NCBI GenBank assembly: GCA_964439395.1 | Contig: CAYTNV010000010.1 | Location: 31,928 to 95,927 of the forward strand | Length of the DNA stretch: 64,000 nt | From: JAUUSJ01 sp964439395 | Lineage (GTDB): Bacteria > Bacillota > Clostridia > Lachnospirales > Lachnospiraceae | Reading direction: 5' to 3' | Shown here: positions 16,627-25,142 of the stretch, one piece after another | Layout of the letters: each line of letters starts with the position of its first letter | Position numbering within the stretch: position 1 is the stretch's first letter | Position numbers and translations under genes: made by a program | Notes under the pieces: generated by a model | Told to the model about the DNA's origin: nothing | Databases searched by the model: none | The model's input: the letters and a program-made list of their open reading frames with translations, nothing else

Positions 16627-19443
16627 TTAATTCCCCCTTCCTCTGTTATTATCTGTTTCATCAATCTTGTACATCTCGTGGTTTATCGCTGGTGTAACCT
16701 CTTTGGCAAACTTTTTCTTGTCAATATAGAGGTTTGTATGTATTTCAATCGGTCTGTCTCCCTCCAATTTTCCAGTTACATCCACTTTCCTTTGGCTTCT
16801 TCTATCTTCAATAGCCTGTTCGTATTCCGCCCTTCCAACTTTTTCAATTACAACCTTAGATGTTTCTGCCTTTACGGTAGCTTGCATTTTGTCAGTAAGC
16901 TGCTTCATTTCTTGTTCTGTTGTATTTAAGAGTTTCGGCATACTGCCTTTTATACCCTCTGTGATTCCTGGAGGTATCCACTTTCCTACCTCGTCTCTAA
17001 ATACCTTGGATGGAGAGGCAATTCCAAGAGCTTCCTTTATTTTATTTAATGCACTGCTAGCGATTCCTGTAATAGCGTCATACAATCCCGATAGTGCATT
17101 ATTTAAACCAGTAATGATACCGTTTATAATCGCTTTTCCGACTTCCGCCCAATTGATTTCTTTAAACCATTTTACGGCTGTTGTGCCGATATTCTTTAAA
17201 GCTTTCGGGATAGCTGTAACTAGAGATTCGATTCCAATTTTTATTAGATCAATGACATCTTTTCCAAGAGTTTTCCACTCTATCGCACTGAGCCATTCTT
17301 TTGCGGTCTGTCCGATGCTCTTTAAAGCCTTAGGTAACTCACTTGCTAAACTTTGTACTCCATTTTTTATAAGTGTAATAATTTTAGCTCCAAGTTGTAA
17401 CCAATTAAATGCTGTAAAAACAGATACAATCGCCTCAATTATCTTAGGGATATTGGCAATTAAAGTAGGAATTGCTTGTATAAGTCCAAGGGCAAGCTGT
17501 CCAATCAGCTCAAGTGCGGTTGCTAAAAGTTTAGGCGCATTATCATTTATAATACCTGCAATGTTCGTTACAATCTCAGGCACCGTTTCTATCAGCACAG
17601 GTAGATTTTCTATAAGACTTTGCGCTAAAGCCTTAATAAGCTCTAATCCTGCATCTACAATCTTCCCTACGTTTTCTCTAAGTGAACCACTAAAGGATAC
17701 CAACGCTTCCATAGCAGTCGGTATTAATTGTGGCAGGTTATTTCTTACACCTTCTGCGAGTTTGGTAAGTATATCTGCTCCTGCATCTCCAATTTGTGGC
17801 AATGCCTCCATTAAAGCATCAAAGAGCGTAGAAATAATCGTTCCAGCTGACTCTATAAGAGATGGGGCATTATCCACTAATGCCTGTCCAAGTTTTGTCA
17901 CTGCTTCCATTCCAGTGTCTAAGATGCTAGGAAGATTCTCTGCCAATCCTGCCAAGAACTGTGTAAACAACGTAACAGCCGCACTCCACATTTCTCCACT
18001 TAGCTCCAAAATGGCATTTGCTAAAGTTGTAACCAATTCTGCCCCAGAAGAAGCGAACTCCGAGGAGTGTTCCATGATAGAATCAATAAACTGAACACAC
18101 AACTCTTTCGCTGTATCAACTAGTTGCGGTGCCGCATCCATAATCATCTGCACGAGTTGGGCAAGTACATCCCCTGTAGCATCAATTAGCCCCTCAAATC
18201 CGCCCTCGTTAAAAGCCGTTTTCAATTCAGAGACCATTGCTTGTACTTCTTTTACAACATCCTTTAAAGGTTCTTGTACATCTTCGGAAAGCGCAATACC
18301 AAATGTTTCTAACTGTCCTTTCAAGATTGTAAGTTGTCCAGCCAAATTGTCATTCATAGTTTCCGCCATTTCCTCAGCCGCACCAGAGCAATCAGCAATT
18401 TCTGCTGTAAGTTTATTAAAATCTTCCTCAGAGGCATTTACAATGGCGAGAAGTCCAGACATTCCTTCTTTACCTGCAAGCATAGCCGCATATTTCGCTT
18501 GCTCTGCTCCAGCCGTGCCATACATAGCGACAGTTAAATTATCTAGTGCTTCTTGGTAATCCTCTTCATTCAACTCTCCACTTTCAAGCTGCGCATTTAA
18601 CTTTTCAAGTTTTTCATTGAATTCGTCGGAAGACATGGAACCTTCGCCAAATCCTTTTCTTAAATCTTGCATAACCTCCATTAAGGATTTCATGCTCCCG
18701 TCATCGTTTTCTAGAGAGACTCCAAGTGCATCCATAGCAGCGGCCATTGTATCTGTAGGTTTTGCCATGTTAGTTAGTATAGTTCTTAGTGCTGTACCAG
18801 ACTGAGATGCCTTTATTCCCACGTTAGCCATCAATCCGAGAGCTACGGAAGTATCTTCTACGCTCATTCCAAGTGCACCAGCGACAGGAGCAACGTATTT
18901 AAAGGACTCTCCAAGCATTCCAACATTTGTGTTGGCACTTGCGGATGTTTGAGCTAATACATCTGCAAAATGAGAAGAGTCCGATGCGCTCAACCCAAAA
19001 GCAGTAAGAGCATCTGTTACGATATCAGATGTTCTTCCTAAGTCTTCACCACTCGCCGCCGCAAGGTTCATAACACCTTCAATTCCAGCAATCATATCCT
19101 CGGTTTTCCATCCAGCCATTGCCATATACTCAAAAGCTTGTGCTGACTCCGTTGCCGAATATTTTGTTTTATCTCCCATCTCAATTGCTTTGTCTCGCAA
19201 TTGTTGTAGCTGTTCATTTGTGGCGCCAGATATTGCTTTAACTTTAGACATACCAGAATCAAAGTCCATACCAACTTTAATCGCCGCTGTACCAATACCA
19301 GCAACCGCCGTTGCGGCTGTACCTAACACCGCCGTAGTCGCTTTCATTCCTGCGCCAGCGATAGAGCTAATTTTATTTATACCGCTCTGGAAGCCATCAG
19401 TAACAATGCTGGTATCAAATTTTAGAGTTCCATCATACGCCAA
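16627..19443 (-). CDS. Phage tail tape measure protein
   Basis: A 938-residue protein, the longest gene of the prophage. Residues 60-250 carry the TP901-type core (SKVKAISGATNEQLQQLRDKA, EMGDKTKYSATESAQAFEYM, LGLMANVGIKASQSGTALRT). Long repeated helical segments with recurring NLP and DNAP turns fill the middle (about 400-740). The end has the GIASPSKVFRDEVGKWIPPG motif common in Firmicutes tape measures. It sets tail length; at about 0.15 nm per residue it would fit a tail of roughly 140 nm (family rule, not measured). Confidence 0.93.
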   Translation of the reverse strand: MAYDGTLKFDTSIVTDGFQSGINKISSIAGAGMKATTAVLGTAATAVAGIGTAAIKVGMDFDSGMSKVKAISGATNEQLQQLRDKAIEMGDKTKYSATESAQAFEYMAMAGWKTEDMIAGIEGVMNLAAASGEDLGRTSDIVTDALTAFGLSASDSSHFADVLAQTSASANTNVGMLGESFKYVAPVAGALGMSVEDTSVALGLMANVGIKASQSGTALRTILTNMAKPTDTMAAAMDALGVSLENDDGSMKSLMEVMQDLRKGFGEGSMSSDEFNEKLEKLNAQLESGELNEEDYQEALDNLTVAMYGTAGAEQAKYAAMLAGKEGMSGLLAIVNASEEDFNKLTAEIADCSGAAEEMAETMNDNLAGQLTILKGQLETFGIALSEDVQEPLKDVVKEVQAMVSELKTAFNEGGFEGLIDATGDVLAQLVQMIMDAAPQLVDTAKELCVQFIDSIMEHSSEFASSGAELVTTLANAILELSGEMWSAAVTLFTQFLAGLAENLPSILDTGMEAVTKLGQALVDNAPSLIESAGTIISTLFDALMEALPQIGDAGADILTKLAEGVRNNLPQLIPTAMEALVSFSGSLRENVGKIVDAGLELIKALAQSLIENLPVLIETVPEIVTNIAGIINDNAPKLLATALELIGQLALGLIQAIPTLIANIPKIIEAIVSVFTAFNWLQLGAKIITLIKNGVQSLASELPKALKSIGQTAKEWLSAIEWKTLGKDVIDLIKIGIESLVTAIPKALKNIGTTAVKWFKEINWAEVGKAIINGIITGLNNALSGLYDAITGIASSALNKIKEALGIASPSKVFRDEVGKWIPPGITEGIKGSMPKLLNTTEQEMKQLTDKMQATVKAETSKVVIEKVGRAEYEQAIEDRRSQRKVDVTGKLEGDRPIEIHTNLYIDKKKFAKEVTPAINHEMYKIDETDNNRGRGN

Positions 19444-19484
19444 TTTCTCACCTCATTTCGTAAGACAATCGGCTCATAATGGCT

Positions 19485-19652
19485 CTACTTTATCTGTTTT
19501 CCTTTTTTTATCCTAACTTCAAAAACATTTTTACAATTCCTTCCTTTGCAGGTAGTGTGAATCCCTACACTTTGTGCATCTGCATCATAAAATATCGGCA
19601 TTTTATAGCCACATTTAGGACATCTCACTTGCATTTGTGCCTTTTTATCCAT
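19485..19652 (-). CDS. Com-like zinc ribbon phage protein
   Basis: A 55-residue protein with CPKC near residue 10 and a second CKGRNC pair near 35, a zinc-ribbon layout as in Com-like phage proteins, where Mu Com controls translation of a DNA-modification gene. The start is ATG 19652 with GGGAGG upstream; it overlaps the last 8 bases of the Gp15 gene, so it is coupled to it. Position just before the tape measure gene matches the usual place of tail chaperones, so the function is open. Confidence 0.65.
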   Translation of the reverse strand: MDKKAQMQVRCPKCGYKMPIFYDADAQSVGIHTTCKGRNCKNVFEVRIKKGKQIK

Positions 19653-20301
19653 GTGTAACCTCCCTATGTCCGAGAAGTCCGTCAACGCTGTCTCCATTCA
19701 TCAAAGCCTCAATCAATGCGTTAGTTTCTTGTTGTTCTTTTTCAGATGTCGGCAAAGCATGTATAGATTTCATTTTACGCAAAAATCTCTTTTCTTTCTT
19801 TGACATCTCGCTAGTAATTTTCGTAGCCCTATAGTTCATAATTTTTACAAATTCGCAGTTGTCTAATCCTTTAAACATAGCCCGAAACTCCCACCAATGC
19901 AGATATTTTGTTGCCACGAGATTTATACCGTATTGCTGTAAAAAAGCGGAGTATATATATTCATCGTCATAGTCAAATGAATATATACGTTCCGCTTCTT
20001 CCTGTTCATCTTCTTTGCTTCCTTCATTTTCTTGGTCTTCTTCTCGCATAAGCTTTCGTTCTTTATCGGTCCTGCCGCAACAATAAAACCACATAATTGC
20101 GCCAAAAATATCTCTTATTTCCTCGCTCGGAATTATGGGGAAATATAGCTCTATTGCTTTCACAACTTTGTCTACATTCGAAACATCTTCGTCTTGTATT
20201 AACAACTCAAATAAAACAGAGGTACGGAAATCAGAGTTTATCTCATATTCCGTGCCCTTGATCAATACCGTTTCTGGTGGTCTATCTATCAAGAGATTCA
20301 T
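19645..20301 (-). CDS. Bacteriophage Gp15 family protein (tail assembly)
   Basis: A 218-residue protein with LIDRPPETVLIKGTEYEINS at the start, an acidic Glu-rich insert (about 95-115) and YINLV-like YGINLVATKYLHWWEFRAMF, the signature of the Gp15 family (PF06854). Members lie directly before the tape measure gene and are thought to be tail assembly chaperones. It follows the DUF6673 gene after 5 bases. No slippery heptamer joining the two frames was found, so a lambda G/GT-type frameshift is not supported. Confidence 0.85.
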   Translation of the reverse strand: MNLLIDRPPETVLIKGTEYEINSDFRTSVLFELLIQDEDVSNVDKVVKAIELYFPIIPSEEIRDIFGAIMWFYCCGRTDKERKLMREEDQENEGSKEDEQEEAERIYSFDYDDEYIYSAFLQQYGINLVATKYLHWWEFRAMFKGLDNCEFVKIMNYRATKITSEMSKKEKRFLRKMKSIHALPTSEKEQQETNALIEALMNGDSVDGLLGHREVTHG

Positions 20302-20306
20302 ACTAA

Positions 20307-20699
20307 TTACCTACGATACTTACCTTTATTTTTATTTACGGCTCTTCTCTGCGCCCTATTTTGTAATCTTCCAAGTCCATATTTATCTGCGATGGAATAG
20401 ATTTCATTTTTTGTATTTGTAGCAAGATGCGTTACTTGGGCGAAAGCATCAATATGGACGCCGAGATTATTGCCTTTAAAAACTCTCTTTGCAGTTCCAG
20501 AGCCAAAAAGAGCATCAAAAAAGTTGCCAATATGACAGCATTGAAGTTTCATGCCTTCCGAATTAGGCAATCCCTTGTACTGTGCTGGCTCGCTTATCTC
20601 TTTCACAAGTTTTTCTGTAAGTTGCTCATATTTTTCCACAACATCTGCATCCATCATATCGATTTCTAACTCTGTTCCATTAATATTAATAACACCCAT
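20307..20699 (-). CDS. DUF6673 family phage tail assembly chaperone-like protein
   Basis: A 130-residue protein: GVININGTELEIDMMDADVV at the start, a conserved CHIGNFFDALFGSGTAKRVF segment near 55-75, and a basic C-terminus (GRLQNRAQRRAVNKNKGKYR). This is the DUF6673 layout found between the major tail protein and Gp15 in Clostridia phages. Probably binds the tape measure during assembly (inference). Confidence 0.78.
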   Translation of the reverse strand: MGVININGTELEIDMMDADVVEKYEQLTEKLVKEISEPAQYKGLPNSEGMKLQCCHIGNFFDALFGSGTAKRVFKGNNLGVHIDAFAQVTHLATNTKNEIYSIADKYGLGRLQNRAQRRAVNKNKGKYRR

Positions 20700-20718
20700 A
20701 ATATTCCTCCATCAATTA

Positions 20719-21216
20719 TTAGTCAGCTTCTATAGCGGATTCCTCGAACGTTTTCGTTGTCGTATTAAACGTTCCAAGCACCGGGTCACCAATTGCATTC
20801 AAATTTCCGGAAATAGCCATTTTGTTTTCCCCTGAAATAGAAGATACCTCAACAGAAACTAAAAACTTTCTCGCTTCATATGTATTTGCCGCACTTGCTT
20901 TATTCCAAAGTTCTACTCGGCAATATTCCATCTCTGCATCCTCTCCAACATAATGATTACGTCCAACCGTATAAATCGCATCAATCGCTTTTTCATCTGC
21001 GATTTGCTCCGCTTCATACGGAAAACTCGTTTCGTATCCGATAACGCTAGAACTAGAAGACCTGTCACAGATGTATTTTACTGTTTCAGTCTGTGCGTTG
21101 GGTTCTTCGTCTAGCGTGGTAAATCCAACCCCCATCAGCACCCATTCTGCCGTTCCTTGTGTTCCAACGTTTAAATAATCTGCATATTCGTGTCTTTTTA
21201 TTACTTTTCTTGCCAT
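20719..21216 (-). CDS. Phage major tail (tube) protein
   Basis: A 165-residue protein: MARKVIKRHEYADYLNVG, WVLMGVGFTTLDEEPN and a beta-rich rest ending with SGNLNAIGDPVLGTFNTTTK, as in small major tail proteins of Firmicutes siphophages. Correct place between the tail terminator and the tail chaperones, and of the usual size. Forms the tail tube. Confidence 0.85.
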   Translation of the reverse strand: MARKVIKRHEYADYLNVGTQGTAEWVLMGVGFTTLDEEPNAQTETVKYICDRSSSSSVIGYETSFPYEAEQIADEKAIDAIYTVGRNHYVGEDAEMEYCRVELWNKASAANTYEARKFLVSVEVSSISGENKMAISGNLNAIGDPVLGTFNTTTKTFEESAIEAD

Positions 21217-21227
21217 TTTCTCACTTC

Positions 21228-21650
21228 CTATTCTTTGTAATAAAAAAGCACCAGAGGAATCTGGTACCTAGCATTTTGCATTGTAATATCAAAAATATAA
21301 CCTGGAGACTGCACCCTTAGCTCATCAGCCTCCATTCCTTCTGGCAGAACTGGTAAATTTCCTGCCTTATTTTGCTCCTCTATCCACTCAGCGAGCTTTT
21401 CATAAAATCCGCTGTTCTCAATTTCTTGCAATCTATCCATGTCATAATGTTCCATGGAATTAAAATAAAATTGGTATTGTCGATAGGATGTCCCATCTAC
21501 AAACTTATTTATGATAGGGTCAAAGGAGCTTGTCTGTATTGCGTACTCTATAGCATCCGTGCCGAGTGCATCTGTGCGAAACACCCCATCTTTTAATAGC
21601 GGACACCCCATAAAATAGGCAACAATGCTCTCTATTATCGTATCATACAA
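21228..21650 (-). CDS. Tail terminator / minor capsid protein (PF12691-like)
   Basis: A 140-residue protein with the segment FVDGTSYRQYQFYFNSMEHY and YQIPLVLFYYKE at the end, as in the minor capsid protein family PF12691, now taken as tail-completion proteins. Its start overlaps the end of the upstream gene by 8 bases. Together with the three genes upstream it forms the head-tail joining set. Confidence 0.75.
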   Translation of the reverse strand: MYDTIIESIVAYFMGCPLLKDGVFRTDALGTDAIEYAIQTSSFDPIINKFVDGTSYRQYQFYFNSMEHYDMDRLQEIENSGFYEKLAEWIEEQNKAGNLPVLPEGMEADELRVQSPGYIFDITMQNARYQIPLVLFYYKE

Positions 21651-22020
21651 GTTGCTTCGCTCCTTTCAGTATGTCATCTCTTTCCTCTGTCTTCATCCTC
21701 TCAAACCATTTCGCCCCTCTGTTCGCATTGTATGCCCTTGTCTCAAGCGTAGCGTAATACTGATAAGCGGCATACGGCACAATGTACTGCACCTCTCCGC
21801 TTCCTACCGTTGTACCAAGGATGCCGCTCTTCTCTAGAGTGCCTGTACGAAAAGGTACTCTAGGACTACATCTTCTTAGTACTTCACTGTCAACAAATTT
21901 TTGTGCCTTATGAAAGTCCTGATTCCTTGTACTTGCAAAGCTGTTATTCCACTCAAGCTGGACTTTTCCATCCTTTGTCTGAAAAATCTTTCCCCTAGGA
22001 GTTGTTATCTCTTTTAGCAT
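21643..22020 (-). CDS. Minor capsid / head-tail joining protein (HK97 gp10-like)
   Basis: A 125-residue protein with FHKAQKFVDSEVLRRCSPRV and PFRTGTLEKSGILGT, then PYAAYQYYATLETRAYN, a pattern shared with minor capsid family PF11114 and gp10-like tail-completion proteins. Overlaps both neighbours (1 base upstream, 8 downstream). Confidence 0.75.
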   Translation of the reverse strand: MLKEITTPRGKIFQTKDGKVQLEWNNSFASTRNQDFHKAQKFVDSEVLRRCSPRVPFRTGTLEKSGILGTTVGSGEVQYIVPYAAYQYYATLETRAYNANRGAKWFERMKTEERDDILKGAKQLV

Positions 22021-22493
22021 TACACGCCTCCTATCCTCCAGTGCTTTACCCTATCGCTTCCACGTTTCGTATTGTCGGCATAATTTGTAATTGTTATGAA
22101 ATCAGACTCTACTTCTCTTAACTTTTTCAAATTATTTATCTCCTCTTTTGCAATAATTCCATCAACAAAAGAAAAAGTATCCCAAATCCAATCTTCGCCG
22201 TTTATCTGAGTTCTAGCAACGTAGTCTCCACGCTGTATCGTCCAATATTTCAATGATTCCTCGTTTGATAGTCTTTTGTAGGAAGCTTCTCTAATATACT
22301 CCCTTCCGCCTGTATCTGCATAAAGCGGAATTCTTATTGTAACATTTTTCCCACCTATTCTATCCCTATCATTTTGCGACATTGTACTACTTTCATAAAA
22401 GCAAACATCTCTTATTAGAGTCGGAATGTATATTTCTCTCCTGTCTTCCGATAATCGCTTATTGAAAATAGTAATATCTGCGTTTGTTAGCAT
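22020..22493 (-). CDS. Head closure protein, DUF6751-like
   Basis: A 157-residue protein: MLTNADITIFNKRL, TLIRDVCFYES and IRIPLYADTGGREYI, then GDYVARTQINGEDWIWDTFS. The order and these motifs match DUF6751 / minor capsid proteins that act as head closure factors. It overlaps the connector gene by 7 bases. Confidence 0.7.
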   Translation of the reverse strand: MLTNADITIFNKRLSEDRREIYIPTLIRDVCFYESSTMSQNDRDRIGGKNVTIRIPLYADTGGREYIREASYKRLSNEESLKYWTIQRGDYVARTQINGEDWIWDTFSFVDGIIAKEEINNLKKLREVESDFITITNYADNTKRGSDRVKHWRIGGV

Positions 22494-22867
22494 CTACACT
22501 TCACCCCTCGATACATAAGACCAGTACGAAGTAAATAACCTCTACAAACACTATACAACTTATTCCTTAACAAAGAGTTTACATCTTGTCCATCCACTCG
22601 CTCTGTTATGTATGTTACACTATACCCATCGTTACTCTCTGATTTCATGTTTTTTTCTCCATTTTTCATAGTAAGGTTATACACGGTTTCTGCCATGTCA
22701 CAAGCACAGTCTCTAATTGAATCTACTATTTCCAATTCAGTAATACGGTTAAAGGTAAAAATATCAATGTAATTGCTCGCTACTTTTACCGCTCGAATAA
22801 AAGATGGCTCTGGTACAACAGAGCCACCAAATTCGTTTTTATAATAATCATAATCAGCGTATATCAT
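22487..22867 (-). CDS. Head-tail connector protein (gp6-like adaptor)
   Basis: A 126-residue, largely helical protein (DYDYYKNEFGGSVVPEPSFI, ASNYIDIFTFNRI, SIRDCACDMAETVYNL) of the size and place of HK97 gp6-like adaptors, just after the capsid gene. The adaptor ring sits below the portal. Confidence 0.75.
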   Translation of the reverse strand: MIYADYDYYKNEFGGSVVPEPSFIRAVKVASNYIDIFTFNRITELEIVDSIRDCACDMAETVYNLTMKNGEKNMKSESNDGYSVTYITERVDGQDVNSLLRNKLYSVCRGYLLRTGLMYRGVKCRC

Positions 22868-22880
22868 CTACATCATCCTT

Positions 22881-23876
22881 TTACGCTCCTGCTTTTAAAA
22901 TTGCAAATGGAAATCTTTCCGCTTCTTTTTCTTTTAAGCTATTAATTGGATTTGGCACCTCCCAACCAAGGCGCATCACAATACGAAGTGCTACCATATC
23001 TTGCTGTGCAAGTGCATAAATAACTTCTTTTGTAGATGGATCCACAATGGTTGCTTCTGTCAATACTTTATATGTAACATCCTGGCGAATAGAATATACA
23101 AGCTGGTTAAAATCTCCTGTAATCATAAGTGCCTGTTCTTTATCAAAAGATCCGTTACGTGGAAAATCCATCGGAGATCCATCTAAACTATAGGTAGTAG
23201 CTCCCTGCATATCAGACTTAAAAATTGGCTGCCCCGTAGTATCCTTTAAACCTCTCAATTTAGAACGCATTGTTACATCTGCCATATGTCCAGAAGGAAA
23301 AAATCCTGCTTTCTCCACCTTAGCAATTACGCCATCCTCAGCCATGATCTTATCATATAAGTTATCTCCGCTTGCTAAAGTCACAATATTACCTGCATCT
23401 GCAGCTCCTTGAACTAAGCCATCTCTCCACGTATCTGGTTTTTCAACATTAAACAAAATCGCTGAGTCAATCTTCTTTCCAATTGCTTCAATTGCTCTCG
23501 GTTTTACCTCTCCCCAAATATCATAATCTGCATCATCTAGTACCGCCTCTGGAATAGGGATAATGACCGCCAACTCCTCTGCAATAATATATTTATTTTT
23601 CCACATCATTTTAGAAGTCTGCTTAAAGCCATTATCGCCATTTACCCAGTATGCGACTGGCAACATATCAAGTACAGGCATTCTATATTTTTTCTTAGAC
23701 ATATTTGGCAGCTTTCTTCCCATTCTGAGTACCGCAGACTGCTCCGTCACGCCTTGAATGATTTCGTTTGCTACCTGCTCAGAAATTAAAGCTTCTGCTC
23801 CAGTTCTATCAATCATGTCTGTCGCTGCGAACTTTTGTAGATTCATTTTTCTTACAATTTTTCCGTTCCTATTCAT
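22881..23876 (-). CDS. HK97-fold major capsid protein with L27-like N-terminal motif
   Basis: A 331-residue protein of the HK97 fold: GAEALISEQVANEIIQGVTE (N-arm and E-loop region), SAVLRMGRKLPNM, IPIPEAVLDDADYDIWGEV (spine helix) and a P-domain with MRLGWEVPNP at the end. The first 17 residues end in MNLQKFA, close to the LNLQFFA motif cut by Prp protease in ribosomal protein L27 and in some staphylococcal phage capsid proteins; cleavage would fall after Ala17. A Prp homologue is encoded 700 bases upstream in the operon. Start has AGGAG upstream of 23876. Confidence 0.93.
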   Translation of the reverse strand: MNRNGKIVRKMNLQKFAATDMIDRTGAEALISEQVANEIIQGVTEQSAVLRMGRKLPNMSKKKYRMPVLDMLPVAYWVNGDNGFKQTSKMMWKNKYIIAEELAVIIPIPEAVLDDADYDIWGEVKPRAIEAIGKKIDSAILFNVEKPDTWRDGLVQGAADAGNIVTLASGDNLYDKIMAEDGVIAKVEKAGFFPSGHMADVTMRSKLRGLKDTTGQPIFKSDMQGATTYSLDGSPMDFPRNGSFDKEQALMITGDFNQLVYSIRQDVTYKVLTEATIVDPSTKEVIYALAQQDMVALRIVMRLGWEVPNPINSLKEKEAERFPFAILKAGA

Positions 23877-23891
23877 TTATCCTACTCCTTT

Positions 23892-24476
23892 CTAATGCCC
23901 AAAAGCGTTGCGAATCATATTATTAATTTGTTCGTTTTTGGTTGCTGTACCACCAGAACTTCCGGTAGAAACCCCAGTGGAAACCTGATAGACTTGCATA
24001 TTACCTGTAAATCTTGGATTTTCCTTTAAAAATTCCCCCGCCGCCATTTTAAAATCTTTTTTATCTGTGACTAATTGATTTACCTTAAAGGCAACATAAT
24101 CTAAATCATCTGCTTTTACACCCTTAGAAACAAGAAATTTTTCGTTTTTCATTCTAGTTACCTCTGCTAATGCTTCATCACGCTCTCTAGAAATTGCCGA
24201 CACATTCGGTTGACTCTCTCTTTGTTTCCTTTTAAAATCATTAATTGCAGTTGTAATATCTTCCTCGCTCATCCCCTTACCTCTAAGATAATTAGCAATA
24301 GCAGCACGTTCCGCCTTACTCGCTCTTGCAGATGCAACTTCTTCTAATTGTTCATATGTATATCCAGCATTTCCACTCTGGTTGCCGTCACCAGTCCCAG
24401 TATTTCCACCTTGATTGCTACTTCCTAAGCTCTCGCCAGCAAAAAACTGTAAATTTAATCTAAATTTCTTTCTCAT
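23892..24476 (-). CDS. Phage capsid scaffolding protein (DUF4355-like) with L27-like motif
   Basis: A 194-residue protein with a Gly/Asn-rich linker (about 17-37), a coiled coil (about 40-125, EEDITTAINDFKRKQRES and ERDEALAEVTRMKNEKFL) and a short end with NEQINNMIRNAFGH, which is the usual capsid-binding end of such scaffolds. Residues 7-13 are LNLQFFA followed by Gly14: identical to the motif that Prp cleaves in L27. Lies directly before the capsid gene. GGAGGT precedes the start. Confidence 0.88.
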   Translation of the reverse strand: MRKKFRLNLQFFAGESLGSSNQGGNTGTGDGNQSGNAGYTYEQLEEVASARASKAERAAIANYLRGKGMSEEDITTAINDFKRKQRESQPNVSAISRERDEALAEVTRMKNEKFLVSKGVKADDLDYVAFKVNQLVTDKKDFKMAAGEFLKENPRFTGNMQVYQVSTGVSTGSSGGTATKNEQINNMIRNAFGH

Positions 24477-24559
24477 ATCTGTTTTACCTCCGTTTCACCC
24501 CGACGGGTACCTGAGCTTTTTTTGTCATCACATTTTGGACATAATAAAAACGCCTTTCT

Positions 24560-24850
24560 TTACGGCATTAATTTCACATAATTTGGATATTCTTTTTCTA
24601 TTCCCGCAATTCCAATTAAAAAAGCATCTATCAATATTTGTCCTTTTTGAGACGCTCCTTGAAACGTAATACACATCTCTCCGTCATCTTCTTCACACAA
24701 GAACTCATCTTCGCACATCGCACTTAAACTATTTAAAAGTGTAAAAGTTAGAGTGGACACTGCTGCACACACAATGTCAGCTCCTGTTCTTGCGTATTTA
24801 GCGTGACCTCGTATTTCAATCTTATTACCAGAAACATCGACTTTAATCAT
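24560..24850 (-). CDS. prp: Prp-type cysteine protease (phage capsid-processing homologue)
   Basis: A 96-residue protein with the Prp/YsxB pattern: GHAKYARTGADIVCAAVSTL near residues 15-34 contains the catalytic pair His16 and Cys28, and ISSL-like TLLNSLSAM follows. Host Prp removes the LNLQFFA-type N-terminus of ribosomal protein L27 in Firmicutes and also processes capsid and scaffold proteins of some staphylococcal phages (family knowledge). Here it lies just before the scaffold and capsid genes, and both products carry the motif, so it most likely matures the phage head. A host prp would be expected beside rplU/rpmA, outside the window. Confidence 0.9.
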   Translation of the reverse strand: MIKVDVSGNKIEIRGHAKYARTGADIVCAAVSTLTFTLLNSLSAMCEDEFLCEEDDGEMCITFQGASQKGQILIDAFLIGIAGIEKEYPNYVKLMP

Positions 24851-24864
24851 TCTTTTTTCTCCAC

Positions 24865-24899
24865 AAAATAAAAAATACCATCCTGAAAACGGATGATAT
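24865..24899 (-). terminator. Hairpin with T-run inside the late operon
   Basis: On the minus strand ATATCATCC and GGATGGTAT pair (one G-T) and are followed by TTTTTTATTTT. It lies between the small putative immunity gene and prp, so it would reduce transcription from the toxin segment into the head genes unless read through. Confidence 0.65.
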
Positions 24900-24901
24900 C
24901 T

Positions 24902-25141
24902 TTATAAATATTCTATTTTTTCAATTTCTGTTTCAAATATTTCCGTAAATGGATAAAGAGGCTCGTTATTTTTTACCCTTCGCCCTTCTTCCAATGTTAT
25001 GCTTGCTATTTCTGGCTCATCATTATCATACGCTGCCGAGAACTCCGAACAATACCCTTCCAACGTTTCTCCGTTTTTACATACAACTCTTACATTTCTT
25101 TTTTGAGCCTTATACATTTCTAGTTCTTTTCCTGTCAACAT
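24902..25141 (-). CDS. Small acidic protein downstream of the toxin gene; candidate immunity protein
   Basis: A 79-residue protein: MLTGKELEMYKAQKRNVRVV, then CKNGETLEGYCSEF and ITLEEGRRV, ending EIFETEIEKIEYL. The strand-rich centre with KNG-x-TLEG and the final EIxxIEYL look like an Sm/LSm-like barrel, which several small immunity-type proteins share (my judgement). The gene begins one base after the stop of the minor capsid-toxin gene and has AGGAGGAATGA before its ATG, the place expected for an immunity gene of a polymorphic toxin. It is separated from prp by a hairpin. Function unproven. Confidence 0.6.
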   Translation of the reverse strand: MLTGKELEMYKAQKRNVRVVCKNGETLEGYCSEFSAAYDNDEPEIASITLEEGRRVKNNEPLYPFTEIFETEIEKIEYL

Positions 25142-25142
25142 T

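Noticed and set aside
16889..18094. 400-codon + strand frame opposite the tape measure gene
   Set aside because: Antisense shadow of a repetitive gene; no ribosome site and no protein-like features.
19645..20699. Programmed frameshift joining the tail assembly chaperone genes
   Set aside because: Both genes have their own start and do not overlap; no slippery heptamer at the end of the DUF6673 gene.
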